DNA of 64,000 bases from Lottia gigantea. Lineage: Eukaryota; Mollusca; Gastropoda; Lottiidae. This document shows, in pieces, positions 1 to 13,669 of this stretch. The notes under the pieces were generated by a model that ran no database searches, was not told the origin of the DNA, and was given only the letters and a program-made list of their open reading frames with translations. Each line of letters opens with the position of its first letter. The first letter of the stretch is position 1. The stretch spans positions 158,738 to 222,737 of the forward strand of contig NW_008708227.1 in NCBI RefSeq assembly GCF_000327385.1, in the 5' to 3' direction. Both the position numbers and the translations under genes were made by a program.

Positions 1-2990
1 CTATCTTGGTCATCAACATTTCATCATATGGAATGATCTGTGATCGATTATTCCCAATCCTGTACCGAATCTTTGGTTAATGGATCGCTCTGTAACAAAG
101 TGACTACTATGAATTATATTAGCCTAATAATCTCCGCTCCATCTTTTGTGGCGTCAGGATTAAATATAAAAAACTAGTCTCACTAACACGCAAATATTTT
201 CTTATTTTGAATTGGTCAGAAGTAAATATTCAGGCCATTGTTTCGTATTTACTAAAGATATTATAACAAGTCATCTTAAAAGGTTACGGAGAAAAATGGG
301 AACATTTTTAAACATTATTGAAGCACGTAGGATATTTTAAAAGGTGAAATAGAATGGAGAAATGTTTCACCTTTTCCGTATTCAATATGTTTGAAAAGAA
401 ATAATACAAAGAAATTTGTTGAAATAAAATTCTATATACTTCACAAGTGGGATATAATCTTCGCCATATAATATATAATATACTTAAAAATTCGTTTTGA
501 CATTTTCTTTTACAACTATTTTGATCCCATTTTTTTTATAGGTTTCCTTCATTTTCGTATATTTTGAGACTGTTTGAAACTTTAAATCTGGTGGTATTTT
601 GGGGTTTAGGGTTATAAATTTGAATCTGGTGCTCTGTTCTATGAATCTGAACTTTCCAGAAGCAACTTTTGTAGATGGCGATAATAAAATTACGCCAGAG
701 ATATTTTTCCTTTACAATTTACATCAATTTAAATGTATTTGATTACAGGAGAATTCTACGACAGTCTTAAAAGTGACAAGGGTAATTACTATTGAATGAA
801 ACGAAAATTCCCCAATCTGATAAATACGTTCAGTTTGAAATTAATATATAGGTAAATACCTCGTCTCACCTAGCTAGACGTTCAAGTATTGAGTTTATGT
901 TAAGTAAAGGGCGTTAAAATGATAAAAGCTCTCGAGATTGTTTGCTTTACCTAGGTAAACTGTCATCTTAAACTATAGTTAAAACAATCTTAATCTTACA
1001 TAGTAAAACAAATATTATCTTCTAATCTTCTTCAACATAGTTTAACTCAGACTTTAGGAAAACTGGACACTGGACGTTTGCTAAAAAATGTGAATTGACC
1101 AGACCTTCATCAAATGATACTTATTTATAAGATTTATGGATTGTTGTAACCATCTGCCCTGGTCAATAAACACTATTCTGGGTTTAACCAACCTTTTGCA
1201 GAATTTCAGATAATTCTTCATCTACCCTGACAAAAAAAATCAATATGATGGCCCAAGTCTGTCTACGGAATATTTCTCATAGCTTCTATTTACACTACGT
1301 CTGTGGTGCTTGTCATTCCAGATAAACTGGAATTAAGCCCTATATGATACATAATAGGGCTTTGAACTGGACTAGATTGTGACGTCACTATCGCATAACA
1401 AATTGTAGGAATCGATGACCTCGGCATAGTACAAATGAAAACTGCTTTATTGAAAACACTGACTTGCATCTTTTTATTTCCAGTCATACGACAGTTGCAG
1501 TTACATACTAATTATTATACGTATTCTTCATTATCGCCAATGTTTTTTATTCCGTTTCCACTGAGAATTTGAGACTTTTAACATGGTAATTAGCACCTTA
1601 ATAAGCTTCCTGTTTATAACCTTTAACGGCGGATACAAAATATTTTCTTTCAAATTTTACCAATCTATTTACGAATCTGGTTCTCCTGATATGAAATTGC
1701 ATAATGCAATCGTCAATAAATATACAATAGACAAAATTAGCTATTTGGACTCGGTGGTACAGAAAGATAGGATGCATAACTCAATTCATTTCACTCAATT
1801 TGATTTCATTTTGATTGCTCGGATAATTTTCCGAGAAATGAATTTAAATATGAGTTTCCTTGTGATATTGATTATGAGATTCATATGCATGGTAATTTGA
1901 AATTTTTAAGCTAAACATAGCAAGCAATATATGCATATTCATCTATACTCGATATCAAATGCATAACACAGCATTGACAGATGGAAAATGTAGAAAAATA
2001 ACTTGTTTCCCATTCACAGCTGTTGTCAAGTGTCAAGCCATTGTGATTGTTTGTTTGCTTTCTTGCAGTTTGCCTCTTATACCTCTTAATTCAACAAGTC
2101 AAAACCAGAGTAACACAATTTCATTCATTCCGAGAATGTGACCAATTTAGTTGAATATTGCATTCTGTCCAGTTTAGCGTAAATGTGGTAGCGTACCTTA
2201 CCTTTAATTTCTGAGCTAATCATAAAGATAACGGAGAATCTACTCTTATAATATAACATAACATCACGTCAAATTTCCACGCCAGTAGAAACAGGTGAGA
2301 TGAGTGTTCAGCGAATATTCATCATGGTACCATCATCTCCTGCACAGTCTCATTTAACTAATAAGTGCTGTTATCAGACAAACTCCAACGTGAACTTTTT
2401 ATATTCAAAATTCTCAAAATAAATACCACACAGTACACTTGTCAGTTATACATCGTTTAAAAAATTATCAACTGGACTTCTCACCTTTTAAAACGTCTTG
2501 AAGAAAGTGTCTAAAACAAGATCTTCCTTAAAGCTTGATCATCAAGTCAGATGTAATCGCTATGTTTGTACAATGGTTAAATTTTAAACACTAGTTCACT
2601 TTACCCAATCATTCATTGTCAATACAAGTTACTTTAAGAATTTTTCATTTTCAACTTTTGGTCTTATTATAGGATAGAAGACAATATTAGAATGTTAAAT
2701 GGGTCAGTATACGAAAGAAAATTGCCAATTACTTTAAATATCAGAAGCCTTTTACATTGCAAATTTACAAACCTTCTGCAATATGAATGCATTGCCATCA
2801 ATTTAATAGTGTCACATAGAAACCAACGTATATTTATATAATATTTAAAATATTCAGACAAAACTATAAAAAGCCACAAAATCCAGAATAACATGTTACG
2901 CATTTGTAAACACTTTTCAGTGTAAGTGACTTTCAAGAAATTCCACTCAGGTAAACGAGTACAAAGATGAATCACATTGAGAAAACTTAC
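1..2990. other. intergenic, no supported gene
   Basis: AT-rich DNA with short random open frames only (for example 1583-1900 plus). None has flanking splice sites, a recognisable domain or a convincing initiation context. I see no RNA gene or element with clear ends here. Confidence 0.5.
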
Positions 2991-3088
2991 ATGATATTCA
3001 AAAGATATCCTTGACCATTTTATAATCAATATACTTTGGTTCGCAACGTTTTCGGACTCCTCATGTCCCTGAAGTTCCTCTGGAACCT
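2991..3088 (-). CDS. possible isolated internal exon
   Basis: A 98-base open stretch on the minus strand sits between an acceptor (GGCGCAG before base 3088) and a consensus donor (GTAAGT after 2991). It would encode about 32 residues, beginning VPEELQGHEESENVANQS and ending WSRISFEYH. The acidic, mixed composition is more protein-like than the surrounding AT-rich frames. No partner exon was found on either side and I do not recognise the family. It could be an exon of a gene extending left of the window, or chance. Confidence 0.3.
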
Positions 3089-3279
3089 CTGCGCCATACA
3101 AATATGATAAAATCCCATTGAAATTAAATAATAGCTTTCAACCACAAACAATGAATCGATATACATCCAAATCATTTGTTGATACCCATTATAACATATT
3201 TTCCTCCAAAGAGACTTCTAAAGGACCTTCTCGGGTGTTCCATTGGTGATATCACATTGAAAACCAATTGCGATAACAT

Positions 3280-3545
3280 GTGGATAGTTCGATATCCCTT
3301 ACACGGGCCTTGGTGAACCATTACTCTATATTTCGATACCATTACTATATTTCGATATCCCTCACATTGGCCTTGGTGAACTATATATTTCGATACCATT
3401 ACTATATTTCGATATCCCTCACATGGGTCATGGTGAACCATCACTATATTTCGATACCATTACTCTATTTCGATACCTCTTACATGGGCCTTGGTGAATC
3501 ATTACTATATTTTGATACCCCTTACATGGGCCTTTTTGAACCATT
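3280..3545. repeat. minisatellite with ATTTCGATA core
   Basis: Several imperfect tandem copies combine the strings TATTTCGATACCATTACTA and CATGGGCCTTGGTGAACCA. Unit length varies at roughly 35-60 bases. Open frames on both strands here (for example 3172-3444 minus) come from the repeat and are not taken as genes. Confidence 0.75.
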
Positions 3546-4611
3546 AGCAAATTACACATAACTCATTAAACCTGGCCCATACCTTTCACACACGACAAAT
3601 CAACAACATAATATGAATGAAGTATCCCTTTAAGTTATTCTTACAATTTTATGAATGGTCGTAAAAATTGGGTCATTGATTTGAATTTAAAAATAGGTAG
3701 ATTACAATAAATCATTAGATTACTATATAAAAACCACATCTAAATTGATTTAAAAACTCATAAAAATCATAACGAACCATAACCTTTGACATAGAACTAC
3801 GGTGTAGGTCTTTAGGACCGGGTACTTGCACTGGATCCCTTTTCTCGGGTGTTTACAAATGAATTTTAATGCTACGATAATTTCTGAGTATGTGGTAGTC
3901 TTTGACTTTCTTTGAATTTTACGATAAAATCGTTTGACGTAACGAACTAACCAATCGAATTGCTTTCAATCATCCTGACTCAGAGCCATCAGACATTTTC
4001 AACTCTTGGAATGAATAGCTTACCATAAATCGTTGGTAGCAGTTTTCTTCAAGGAGTGCATTGACATTGTTATAGGATCGAGTTGGGTCTCTTCGACAAA
4101 ATTCTTCGAAGTTTCAAATTGAATTGATGAAATGAAGAAAAGCACCGTCTATCTGGTCCAGTACAAATATTGAACAGATGAGCTGGACACCTTCTTCAAA
4201 TATTTACCAAGCAAACACAAGAAAAACATGTCTCCAACAAATTTGGGGTTGAAAGCGAAATATTTAGCTCAGACTAGACGTAGTGTATCGTCAGTCTTAT
4301 ATTGACCGTCGACCCGTACGCAAACAATAGGCGGTGTGTTTGGTCATTTCAAGGTCCACTTGTCGACACTTATACGCTGACCAAGACAAAACTTTGACCA
4401 TCTAATTTGACAGACATTAAATGTTCCCCATTCTTAAATTTGTTTAATTCATTGTGTCAATACATGTTTAATGGCTTTGAAAATCTGTAGTTAAACCTTG
4501 TAGACGACACTACCAATTGAATAAAGTGAAGCCAATTACACCTGGATTCACAAATTTTAAATCATTCCGACTGATAACCGTCCACCGTGTAACTCATGTC
4601 GTCATTTTGAG

Positions 4612-6600
4612 GAAATACTAACAAATTGATCGAATGGAAATACTAACAAATTGATTCAATAGAAATACTTACAAATTGATCTAATGGTACTACAAACAGA
4701 TTGATCTAGTGGTATTACTAACAGTTTGATCTAATGGTACTACTAACAGATTGATCTAGTGGTACTACTAGCAGTTTGATCTAATGGTAGTACTAACAGA
4801 TTGATTCAATGGAAATATTAACAAATTGATTCAATGGAAATACTAACAGATGATGGTACTATTAACAGATTGATCTAGTGGTAGTACTAACAGATTGATC
4901 TAGTGGTACTACTAACAGTTTGATCTTATGATACTACTAACAGTTTGATCTAATGGTACTACTAACAGCTTGATCTAATGGTACTACTAACAGATTGATC
5001 TAGTGGTAGTACTAACAGATTGATCTAGTGGTACTACTAACAGGTTGATCAAATGGTACAACTAACAGTTTGATCTAATGGTACTACTAACAGTTTGATC
5101 AAATGGTACTACTGACAGTTTGATCTAATGGTACTCTTAACAGTTTGATCTGATGGTACTACTAACAGTTTGATCTAATGGTAGTACTAACAGATTGATC
5201 TGATGGTACTACTGACAGTTTGATCTAATGGTACTACTAACAGATTGATCTAATGGTACTACTAACAGATTGATCTAATGGTACAACTAACAGATTGATC
5301 TAATGGTACTACTAACCGGTTGATCTAATGGTACTACTAACAGTTTGATCTAATGGTACTACTGACAGTTTGATCTAATGGTACTACTAACAGATTGATC
5401 TAATGGTACTACTAACAGATTGATCTAGTGGTACGACTAGCAGTTTGATCTAATGGTACTACTAACAGTTTGATCTGATGGTACTACTAACAGTTTGATC
5501 TGATGGTACTACTAACAGATTGATCTAGTGGTACTACTAGCAGTTTGATGTAGTGGTACTACTAGCAGTTTGATCTAATGGTACTACTAACAGTTTGATC
5601 TGATGGTACTACTAACAGATTGATCTAATGGTACTACTAACAGTTTGATCTAATGGTACTACTAACAGATTGATCTAATGGTACTACTGACAGTTTGATC
5701 TGATGGTACTACTTACAGTTTGATCTAATGGTACTACTTACAGTTTGATCTAATGGCACTCCTAACAGATTGATCTAATGGTACTACTAACAGATTGATC
5801 TAATGGTGATCTAATGGTACTACTAACAGTTTGATCTAATGGTACTACTAACAGATTGATCTAGTGGTAGTACTAACAGATTGATCTGATGGTACTACTA
5901 ACAGTTTGATCTGATGGTACTACTAACAGTTTGATCTAAAGGTACTACTAACAGATTGATCTGATGGTACTACTAACAGTTTGATCTAATGGTACTTACT
6001 AACAGATTGATCTGATGGTACTACTAACAGTTTGATCTAATGGTACTTACTAACAGTTTGATCTAATGGTACTTACTAACAGTTTGATCTAATGGTACTT
6101 ACTAACAGATTGATCTGATGGTACTACTAACAGTTTGATCTAATGGTACTTACTAACAGATTGATCTGATGGTACTACTAACAGTTTGATCTAATGGTAC
6201 TTACTAACAGTTTGATCTAATGGTACTACTATCAGTTTGATCTAATGGTACTTACTAACAGTTTGATCTAATGGTACTACTATTAGAGAGCTATGGTAAC
6301 ACAAGTTGATTGATTTAACTATGAGATTGGTACCCCTGTGAGATTAATCATATGGTACAACTATGCGATTGATGTATTAGTACCTCTATGACACTGATCT
6401 AATGGTACCACCTTGAGATTGATCTAATGGCACCACCTTCAGATTGATCTAATGGTACCAATATGAGATTGATGTATTGGTACCACTATGAAATTGATCT
6501 AATGGTACTACTATGATATTGATCTAATGATACCACTTTTAAATTGATCTGATAATACCACTTTGCGATTGATCTGATGGTACCACTTTGAGCAAACTTC
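4612..6600. repeat. 24-bp minisatellite, about 70-80 copies
   Basis: Head-to-tail copies of a 24-base unit, consensus TGATCTAATGGTACTACTAA followed by CAGT. Two sub-types alternate in blocks: CAGATTGATC versus CAGTTTGATC, and TAATGG versus TAGTGG. The part near 5990-6260 is enriched in a 25-base variant (TACTTACTAAC). Copies beyond about 6290 are more diverged (TGGTACCACTTTGAGAT), so the right flank looks older. The first copies near 4612 are also diverged. No long open frame runs through the array. Confidence 0.93.
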
Positions 6601-7019
6601 GTGGTTCATAATAGATTAATTACAATCTACGGGAGGTAACTCAAAGATTATACGAACAATATTTATTGTGATACCTCAGACCACAAATCTTTCACATAAA
6701 TTGGATGGGTGTAGTCGAAGCAATTTTTTTTTATAATTTCTAGCCCTCATACCACCGCCATCCTTTTATACGGTAAAGTAAATATAGTAAAACATCTTAC
6801 GGGTGTGCTGGTGGAGAAGTAACGACGTCTAATATTATTGATATTATTGACAGCTAATTGGCTGTGTTTGTTGACAGATAGTTGTTGTAATAAATGTTGT
6901 ACAGATGTTAATACAGGATCTTCATTTTCCTTATATCTTATACCAATTATTTCCATTTTATTCTCATCCTTTTGTTACTGAAATAGATAAAATAGTAAAC
7001 AGCACCGAAATCATATATC
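6601..7019. other. no gene seen
   Basis: Unremarkable AT-rich sequence between two repeat arrays. The short minus-strand open frame at 6747-6956 has no supporting signals. Confidence 0.4.
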
Positions 7020-7440
7020 TATTTCATACAAATAAATGTTCTATTTTTTATGATTAAATGTTCTATTGAATATGAATAAATGTTCTATTGTATATAAATA
7101 ACTGTTCATTGTATATTCTTTTGTATATAATTAATAATCTATAGGTTTTATTAATAAATTTATCATTGCACAATATTGTATTTCGATAAATATTCTACCG
7201 TATATTAATAAATGTTCTGTTGGATATAAATAAATGTTCTGTTGGTTATAAATAAATGTTCTGTTGGATATAAATAAATGTTCTGTTGAATATAAATAAA
7301 TTCTATTGAATATGAATAAATGCTCTATTGCACATGATCAAATGGACCATTTTATATGAATAACTATTATGTTGTATATGATAAAAGGTGCTGTATTATG
7401 AATAAATGCATTGAATTATGAATACCAATGTTATATTGTA
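7020..7440. repeat. about 20-bp AT-rich tandem repeat
   Basis: Imperfect tandem copies of a unit resembling AATAAATGTTCTATTGTATA, with a cleaner block near 7205-7300 (TAAATGTTCTGTTGGATATA). Copies decay on both sides. Confidence 0.8.
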
Positions 7441-8039
7441 TTCAAGTAAGCAGCGAGTCTATCTCGATATTTTGAAATGACTGCACCTGTACCGGAGCCT
7501 TAAACCTTAAAGCAGCAAAAGGCAAATCTATCAGCCCAAATAAAAACAATCTTGTACATCTCTTGACTCAATAATAAAGATTTAGAGAATCCAACATGTC
7601 AATATGAAAGTATACCTGTCAATGTGGACATAATGATCATTAGTGATAATTAATGATAAGACGAATTATAAATAGGCATTAAGTAGTTAGATTATCCTTC
7701 ATAATTAAATAATCCTAAAGAACTAACGAAAATATACATGAACGGGTCACTGTAACTTTAAAACAATGGTCATTCTTTAGCTAATCTCAAGTCTAAACTA
7801 GTACCCAAAATAACAATACTGTTTGTTTCTGGCTACTATTGTTTGACCATATTGGGGTGAATTTAGTTTGCCGCTCTACCTGCATTTATATTTTCATTTT
7901 AAGGTTATACATCAAACCCATTTTTCTAGACTAGGAAACAATGACTTTTTGACTTCTGCATGCAAAAGCTTAGAGAATCGTCTTATATGCGTTTATTGCA
8001 AAATTGCAAATTAATTCCATAGATCGCAAATTAAATGTT

Positions 8040-8290
8040 CTGTATCTCAATTATATTACAAATGAAAAGTTGTACTTTCATGAATATTACAAAACAACTG
8101 AGTAGATATTTTGGAGGATATTTAAAAAGAAAGGGTTATTGTACTTTAGTGGGCATTTTATAAAAAATGAGCTATTGTACTTCATGGATATTTCATAGCA
8201 AACGAGTTGAATTTTTATGAATATTTTATAACTAATGAGTTATGTAACCTTAATCAAAATTATAATTGTAATCAATTATTATACTTTAAT
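8040..8290. repeat. degenerate 40-60 bp repeat
   Basis: Several diverged copies of a unit combining GAATATTTTATAA, ATGAGTTAT and TGTACTTTA. Alignment is loose and only the general periodicity is supported. Confidence 0.4.
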
Positions 8291-11200
8291 GCCAATATTT
8301 TCATAGACAGTTTAATTCTATATATATTTTATTTCAACTGTTATGATCATTATGTCTATTCCATCACAATTGCATAGTTGACGAAAATATTTTACTACAT
8401 TTCTCTACATGGATATATTGACTGTTTAAAACTCATCAAATGTTATTACTTCACTTCATTATCACAGTGATATGCACATCAACAAAAAAAGGACCTCGGG
8501 CTAAGCAAACCCCTCTTTAGGTACATGTACTATAGCGTACTAATTGCTACTATTATACCTATACCAATAAACGTGTTAAACTGAACTCTGATAGACTTAA
8601 TATATCTTTCCTACCTACTTGATAATACAAGTATTTTTCTATTCACTGATATTGTGGATTGTTTTCCTTGATAGCCTCTGGTCTCATCAAAAATGACCCA
8701 CCGATATGACAGGAAAGGACACGAGATCTAAGAGTTTATGACTTAAATTATCTTTTATCTTTTAATTAGATGAACTGATAAAAATACACTGCTTAATAGA
8801 TTTATTTTTATCACCAGATATAGAATTATCAAATTTATAATGAAAAGTGAAATGAAATGAAAAAGATATTAATGAAATGTATGATAATAAATATGATATT
8901 GACGACAGAATACAATTATGCATAAATACATCATATTAATGATATGAATGAATGGTCGATTGAACAAATGAAGGAAATAAACGAATAAGTAAAGATGGAA
9001 TCATTATAAGAAGCTGAAAGCATATATACAGTATATATTTTGTCCTTTTTGTCTTAACAAAATATTTGATTTCAAAATAATATCACTATAAACTAAATGT
9101 TGTTGTCATGTTCTTGATTTATAGATAGTTTAACACGGATATATAAAAACCAATCAATGTCAAATTAAATCTAAAATAATGTGATAATTAAAGATTTAGA
9201 AAATAGGTTTAAATTGAACATATCCAATTTCCTTATTGTAAGCTTATAGCTTAAATTGTAATCTTTTAATAGTCTATACTTTGACAAGAAGCAAGAAATT
9301 TAACTCGAATAAATGAATGAATGAACGAATGAATCAAAATATTCTCTTGTTTTGTCAATTGTTCATGTTTATAACTCTGAGGTAAATGAAAATTTAGAGC
9401 AGTGTTATTTCAAAATATTAATCAAAAATACGCATTGAACCGATGAACCGTGATTTTATTTAGAAAATGCAATTAATCATAATAAAAAACACCTCTTGAC
9501 CTCATAATTATGTATTAAACTTTATATATTGACGATTTCTATAAAGTGATGAGTCTTTCAATGTAACTAACCGAGTAAAGGCCACAGACTTGTCAATGAG
9601 TTTTGATGAGTGGTTTTTAAAGGCAATTCTGGGAGGGGGCAGGGGCTAAAGTCAGGCCAATCTCAGTTCTGATACGCCATTGTTACTCCTTTAGCACCAC
9701 TGATGCCTAAGCAGAAATTAAGGTGAAGTCTTTTAGCAACATAAACGCTTCCACGGAACTTCCGCATTTTTGATTCAGACTGCCGTAAACGCATACAATC
9801 TTACGATAGTTGAATGTCGTAGAACTAATTTTTAACATGTAAATTCTCACATTCAACATGAATATTAGTATGTCAGATTTTTGAGAAACGTTAACCTGTG
9901 CCCTGGCTTATGTGTGATCGATAGATGAAAGAAACAATTTGGAGAAAGTACTTACCATAAAATAAAACTTGTTTATATCACAGTCGGAATTAGCTGCAGT
10001 CACAATTTGATAAAACGGTAAAATCCAAAATAAAAATCTTTAAAATTCAGTAAAAATTAAAACAACTAAAATCCAACAGTAAAACATGTAAACAACGAAA
10101 ATAAAATCCAAATGTATTCACCCATATATAAAATATTATACGTCTTGAGAAAGACTACTGTTTGATGGACCGCGACAAATACTGCCCACAACAGTCTAAT
10201 CCAACTCAATTAGCTGTACTCACTAAGCTGAACATTGACATCGTCACAAGTCAGGGGTTCTAAATTCGATACGGTGAAGAATTACACACTGTTATGACTA
10301 TGTATTAAAGGAATTGACCACCCGAGAATATCAGGTACTTTTGAATTAATTATTGAAGATTTAATTTAGATCAGTCTATTAGTGTATTATTCTTACAATT
10401 TCATATTTCAGTACTATATTTAACGATGATACTATTTTTTAATTCAAATTATGCCCTCAAACCCTACATAGGTTGATGAGTGGTTTTGTGAGATGATGCC
10501 TGGATAAAATGATTTCAAAGGTGTTTTTTTCCAACGTTTGACTGTGTATTCGCGACACTTATTTCTTATTTTTGTACCTTTTCGTTTTAAGATCGAATTA
10601 TTTTGTTCCATAAAACTAAAGAAAAGTTTGTGAACGATGTCATAGTTTTAACACGTTTGTCTTAAATGACAGGAACCACAAACATATAGGATGGTGGAAA
10701 TAGAAGCTTTAACTAACTATGAGCAGTACAAAGATCAGGAAACTGTTATAAACCTCTTACACATTTATATTTTGTTGTGGATGTCATCAATTTTATAGAC
10801 TACATTACGAATGCCTAATAAATTACCAAGCACTAACGATCCAAAACCGAAAAACTTCTGAGGAAGTATATCAATCATAAGTGAGTAAGTATTTCAAAGT
10901 GCTATCAAGTGTCTAGAAATACGGGATTCAATCCCTTTAATATAAGTTGATCTTAAGACTGTTGATAATCCCGTTCAGCCAATTTAACATATAATAGTGA
11001 GTGGATCTTATTTACAGCTATTGATAGACAATTAATACTATTGTAATAGTCGTATAAATAACCTACACTATAATATTGAGATCTTCAGTGGTCGTGGTTT
11101 GAGAACTTTATTACAGTCATCACGGTCTCTATTGAGAATAACAATTTGAAAATGAATTATTCAAAATGAAATGTCAACAGGCAACGCGATGTAGTGTGCT

Positions 11201-11301
11201 ATCTGGGACATTTTACTCCTTTTCGATTTCCATGTACAATGTATTACAAGCCTGTCTATGAGCAGCATTAATATCCGAAATATTTGTGCTTTTTCTAAAT
11301 T
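8291..11301. other. intergenic, no supported gene
   Basis: Low-complexity AT-rich DNA. A short GC-rich patch near 9611-9700 (GGGAGGGGGCAGGGGC, then GATACGCCATTG) resembles fragments of the CAGTGGCG-type transposon seen at 40621-40788, but ends are not definable. No exon with good splice sites was recognised. Confidence 0.4.
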
Positions 11302-11426
11302 TTAATTAGGAGGGCTAAATTTGCCATGAGGTAAACAAGTTCCATCTGGTGCCACGACAATAGGGCTCATATACATGCGGTCACGGCAAGTGACTCCAAC
11401 CAAAATTGGCACAGGTTTAAAAGTTG
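11302..11426 (-). CDS. possible terminal exon, unknown protein
   Basis: Minus-strand exon candidate: acceptor GTTTTGCAG at the upstream edge, then 40 codons to a TAA stop at 11302-11304. The peptide contains PVPILVGVTCRDRMYMSPI and then VVAPDGTCLPHGKFSPPN, a Cys/Pro-rich composition unlike random AT-rich translation. The start phase requires one base from a previous exon. A candidate upstream exon lies at 12467-12570, but the link between them was not found. Family not recognised. Confidence 0.4.
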
Positions 11427-11804
11427 CTGCAAAACGACATTACATATTTTGAAGAAAATACTTTATTTAATCATGTTTTTAAAAGATAACAAACATGAGA
11501 TTCTGTGACACATTTTGAGTCGATAGAATGTAAAGTAAAAACTATTCTGATGTTTGCATTAAAATACTATACTAAGTGCCAAACCCTCAATTAAACTTAC
11601 ACTGATAAATAAAAATATTAATAAAAGACAAAATTATTTCGATTAAGTAAAGAGTAATTTGATTCTTACTTATTCAATATTATTAGGATACATTGCATTT
11701 TATTTACAATTCAATGTTTAATACCAGATACAAATACTTTGCAAATCTTTGAAAATTTATCAGTAATGGGGCAGATTAAATCAATTTCCATAAGAATCGT
11801 TCAC

Positions 11805-12172
11805 TTGGTGATACAAGCACCAGCTTTGGTACAGAGGTTTGCCAGGACCTACTCTTTCGGAAAAGGTAGATATCCATCAGGTAAACAAACAAAATGTCCA
11901 AAACAGCTGGTTTCACGATTATTTGGTGGCCACTTTGAATAAATATGGTAAATTTGGAATGATATAGAAACTATTGAGTTTTCTGGGTCAGAGAATACAT
12001 ACAGTTTGATAAGTAACTCAAATATCTAGATTGTTTCACCTTTTACTTGCGACCATCTTGAAGAATGACGGCCATGTTGGTTTTTTTAGCCTGGATAGCA
12101 ACATTTTCTGAAGTAGTGGGTCCTGAGGAACTTATCACATTTGGTGGCTGTATCACCAAGTGAAAGATTGTA
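11805..12172. mobile_element. MITE-like inverted repeat
   Basis: The string TTCACTTGGTGATACA occurs on the plus strand at about 11810 and on the minus strand at about 12165. The two arms then share diverged sequence running inward (AGGACCTACTCTTTCGGAAAA versus AGGACCCACTACTTCAGAAAA). This inverted arrangement of two related arms fits a non-autonomous DNA transposon. Target-site duplications were not resolved. Open frames overlapping it (11739-11942) are not considered genes. Confidence 0.55.
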
Positions 12173-12466
12173 TCAGCTATTTTCTGCATTAGAACTTCAG
12201 ATTAAAGAGAAATAATAATAATAATAAAAATGCTAAGCTATTTAATTGGAAAAAATACCATTCAATGGAATGGATCATAATAACATTTTATGCTGATTAT
12301 GAAAACATTCTTAACAAAGTAAAAATATATACTGTATATATATATAAAATACAACGATTTACATGTAAAATAACATATTTCCTTACACCGGGTGGAGGGA
12401 AGAGTAAAGTGTTATTCTCATAGATATAATGACTGACATTTAAAATTATACCGAGTCAATACTCAC

Positions 12467-12570
12467 CATGCGATACCAAGAGCAACTTTACAGCTTTTGA
12501 AACTTGTAAAGTAACGCTGCGATGCCTCATAGAACTCGTTGACCAAGACCAAGGTTTGGATTTTATATTT
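12467..12570 (-). CDS. possible internal exon, unknown protein
   Basis: Minus strand: acceptor AATCTTTAG at the upstream edge, donor GTGAGT after 12467. The 104-base exon is open in one frame only, giving KYKIQTLVLVNEFYEASQ and then RYFTSFKSCKVALGIA. The peptide looks globular and protein-like. The in-frame TAG just upstream is itself the acceptor AG, so the exon must be spliced. It may belong to the same gene as the exon at 11302-11426. No family recognised. Confidence 0.4.
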
Positions 12571-13133
12571 CTAAAGATTTCCTGAAAAAATATGTTCGTC
12601 AGATCGTCCTTGTTCCAACGAGTTGCCCTAAAGATACGTAACAAGATTTGTGTGGTATTCCAGGATGTATCTATGAGAATAACATGTTCGGATGGACAAA
12701 CTATTTAACTATTGCACCATATTAAATATCCCTGATTTAGATATGTTTAAATAGTTTATACCATCAACGTCAATAATGTACAAACTATATCTACTATTTC
12801 AAACAAAAAATCAGTTTCCTGATTCACATATCTAACAACAGAACTTAATAAAAAAAAATTGAATTTGAAAAATTTTGATGGTCTTATTTATTCGGAACCA
12901 GAGCCAAGTTTAAATTCAAAGTAGAAAAATGTCATGGTTTCTAAATAGATTACATTCTCCAGATACATAACATTCATGAAAGACAACATTTCAGAGATTC
13001 GATTTTTTAAAATTAATTGAAGTTAATGTAAATTGGAGAAGAATTTTTGCAATCTTGCTTGTTGGGTTGATCCACTAACCCCACAAAAACCTTACATACA
13101 GACATTACTCGGAATTGTGTCGTTAGTGGTAAA

Positions 13134-13424
13134 ATGTCAAGCTCATCAGAAAGTAGACCTGAAGATTTTCATTTTTGTTTTTCAATACATAGTAACTATA
13201 GGTATTATGCAGAATTATCACAAACAAAGGGTAATGTAAATATAATATTTGCATATGACTATTTTCTTAAGCCTTCCTTTGATTCTTATAATGTATTTGT
13301 TGGCTCATTAGAAATGGCAATGATGATATATATAACATATATTCGTTTTGGCGAAGTGTGGAAAAAGCTGGTTGAATGCCACTTAAAACAAATTGTAATT
13401 CAAAATATAAAATATCAACAATAA
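13134..13424 (+). CDS. open frame of uncertain status
   Basis: A 96-codon plus-strand frame beginning with ATG (MSSSSESRPEDFHFCFSIHS). The first 32 codons have fairly mixed composition and are followed by a possible donor (GTAATG at about 13230). The rest is AT-rich. It could be a first coding exon, but no continuation was found. Confidence 0.22.
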   Translation: MSSSSESRPEDFHFCFSIHSNYRYYAELSQTKGNVNIIFAYDYFLKPSFDSYNVFVGSLEMAMMIYITYIRFGEVWKKLVECHLKQIVIQNIKYQQ

Positions 13425-13669
13425 AAGACACTTCCCTATCCGACCATGACTACCCGTAACGTTACTGTTTGACAGTAGACAGTTTACCTTATGCATGGCG
13501 GTAGAGAGTGGAATTTAGGCACCTATTTAGATCAAAGTGCATTTGGTAAAAGATGAGATCTTATAAAAAAATAAATAATTATCAAAAATCCATTTCTCCA
13601 CTTACATACCCGTAACGTTACTATGCTTAAGTAGACGTTTTATCTTTGATTATAGTGGAGAAATGTTAG

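Noticed and set aside
1583-1900. 105-codon plus-strand frame
   Set aside because: AT-rich composition, no splice sites or domain; likely chance.
4612-6600. CRISPR-like regular spacing of a 24-bp repeat
   Set aside because: Units are directly head to tail without spacers, and the surrounding genes are intron-containing animal genes.
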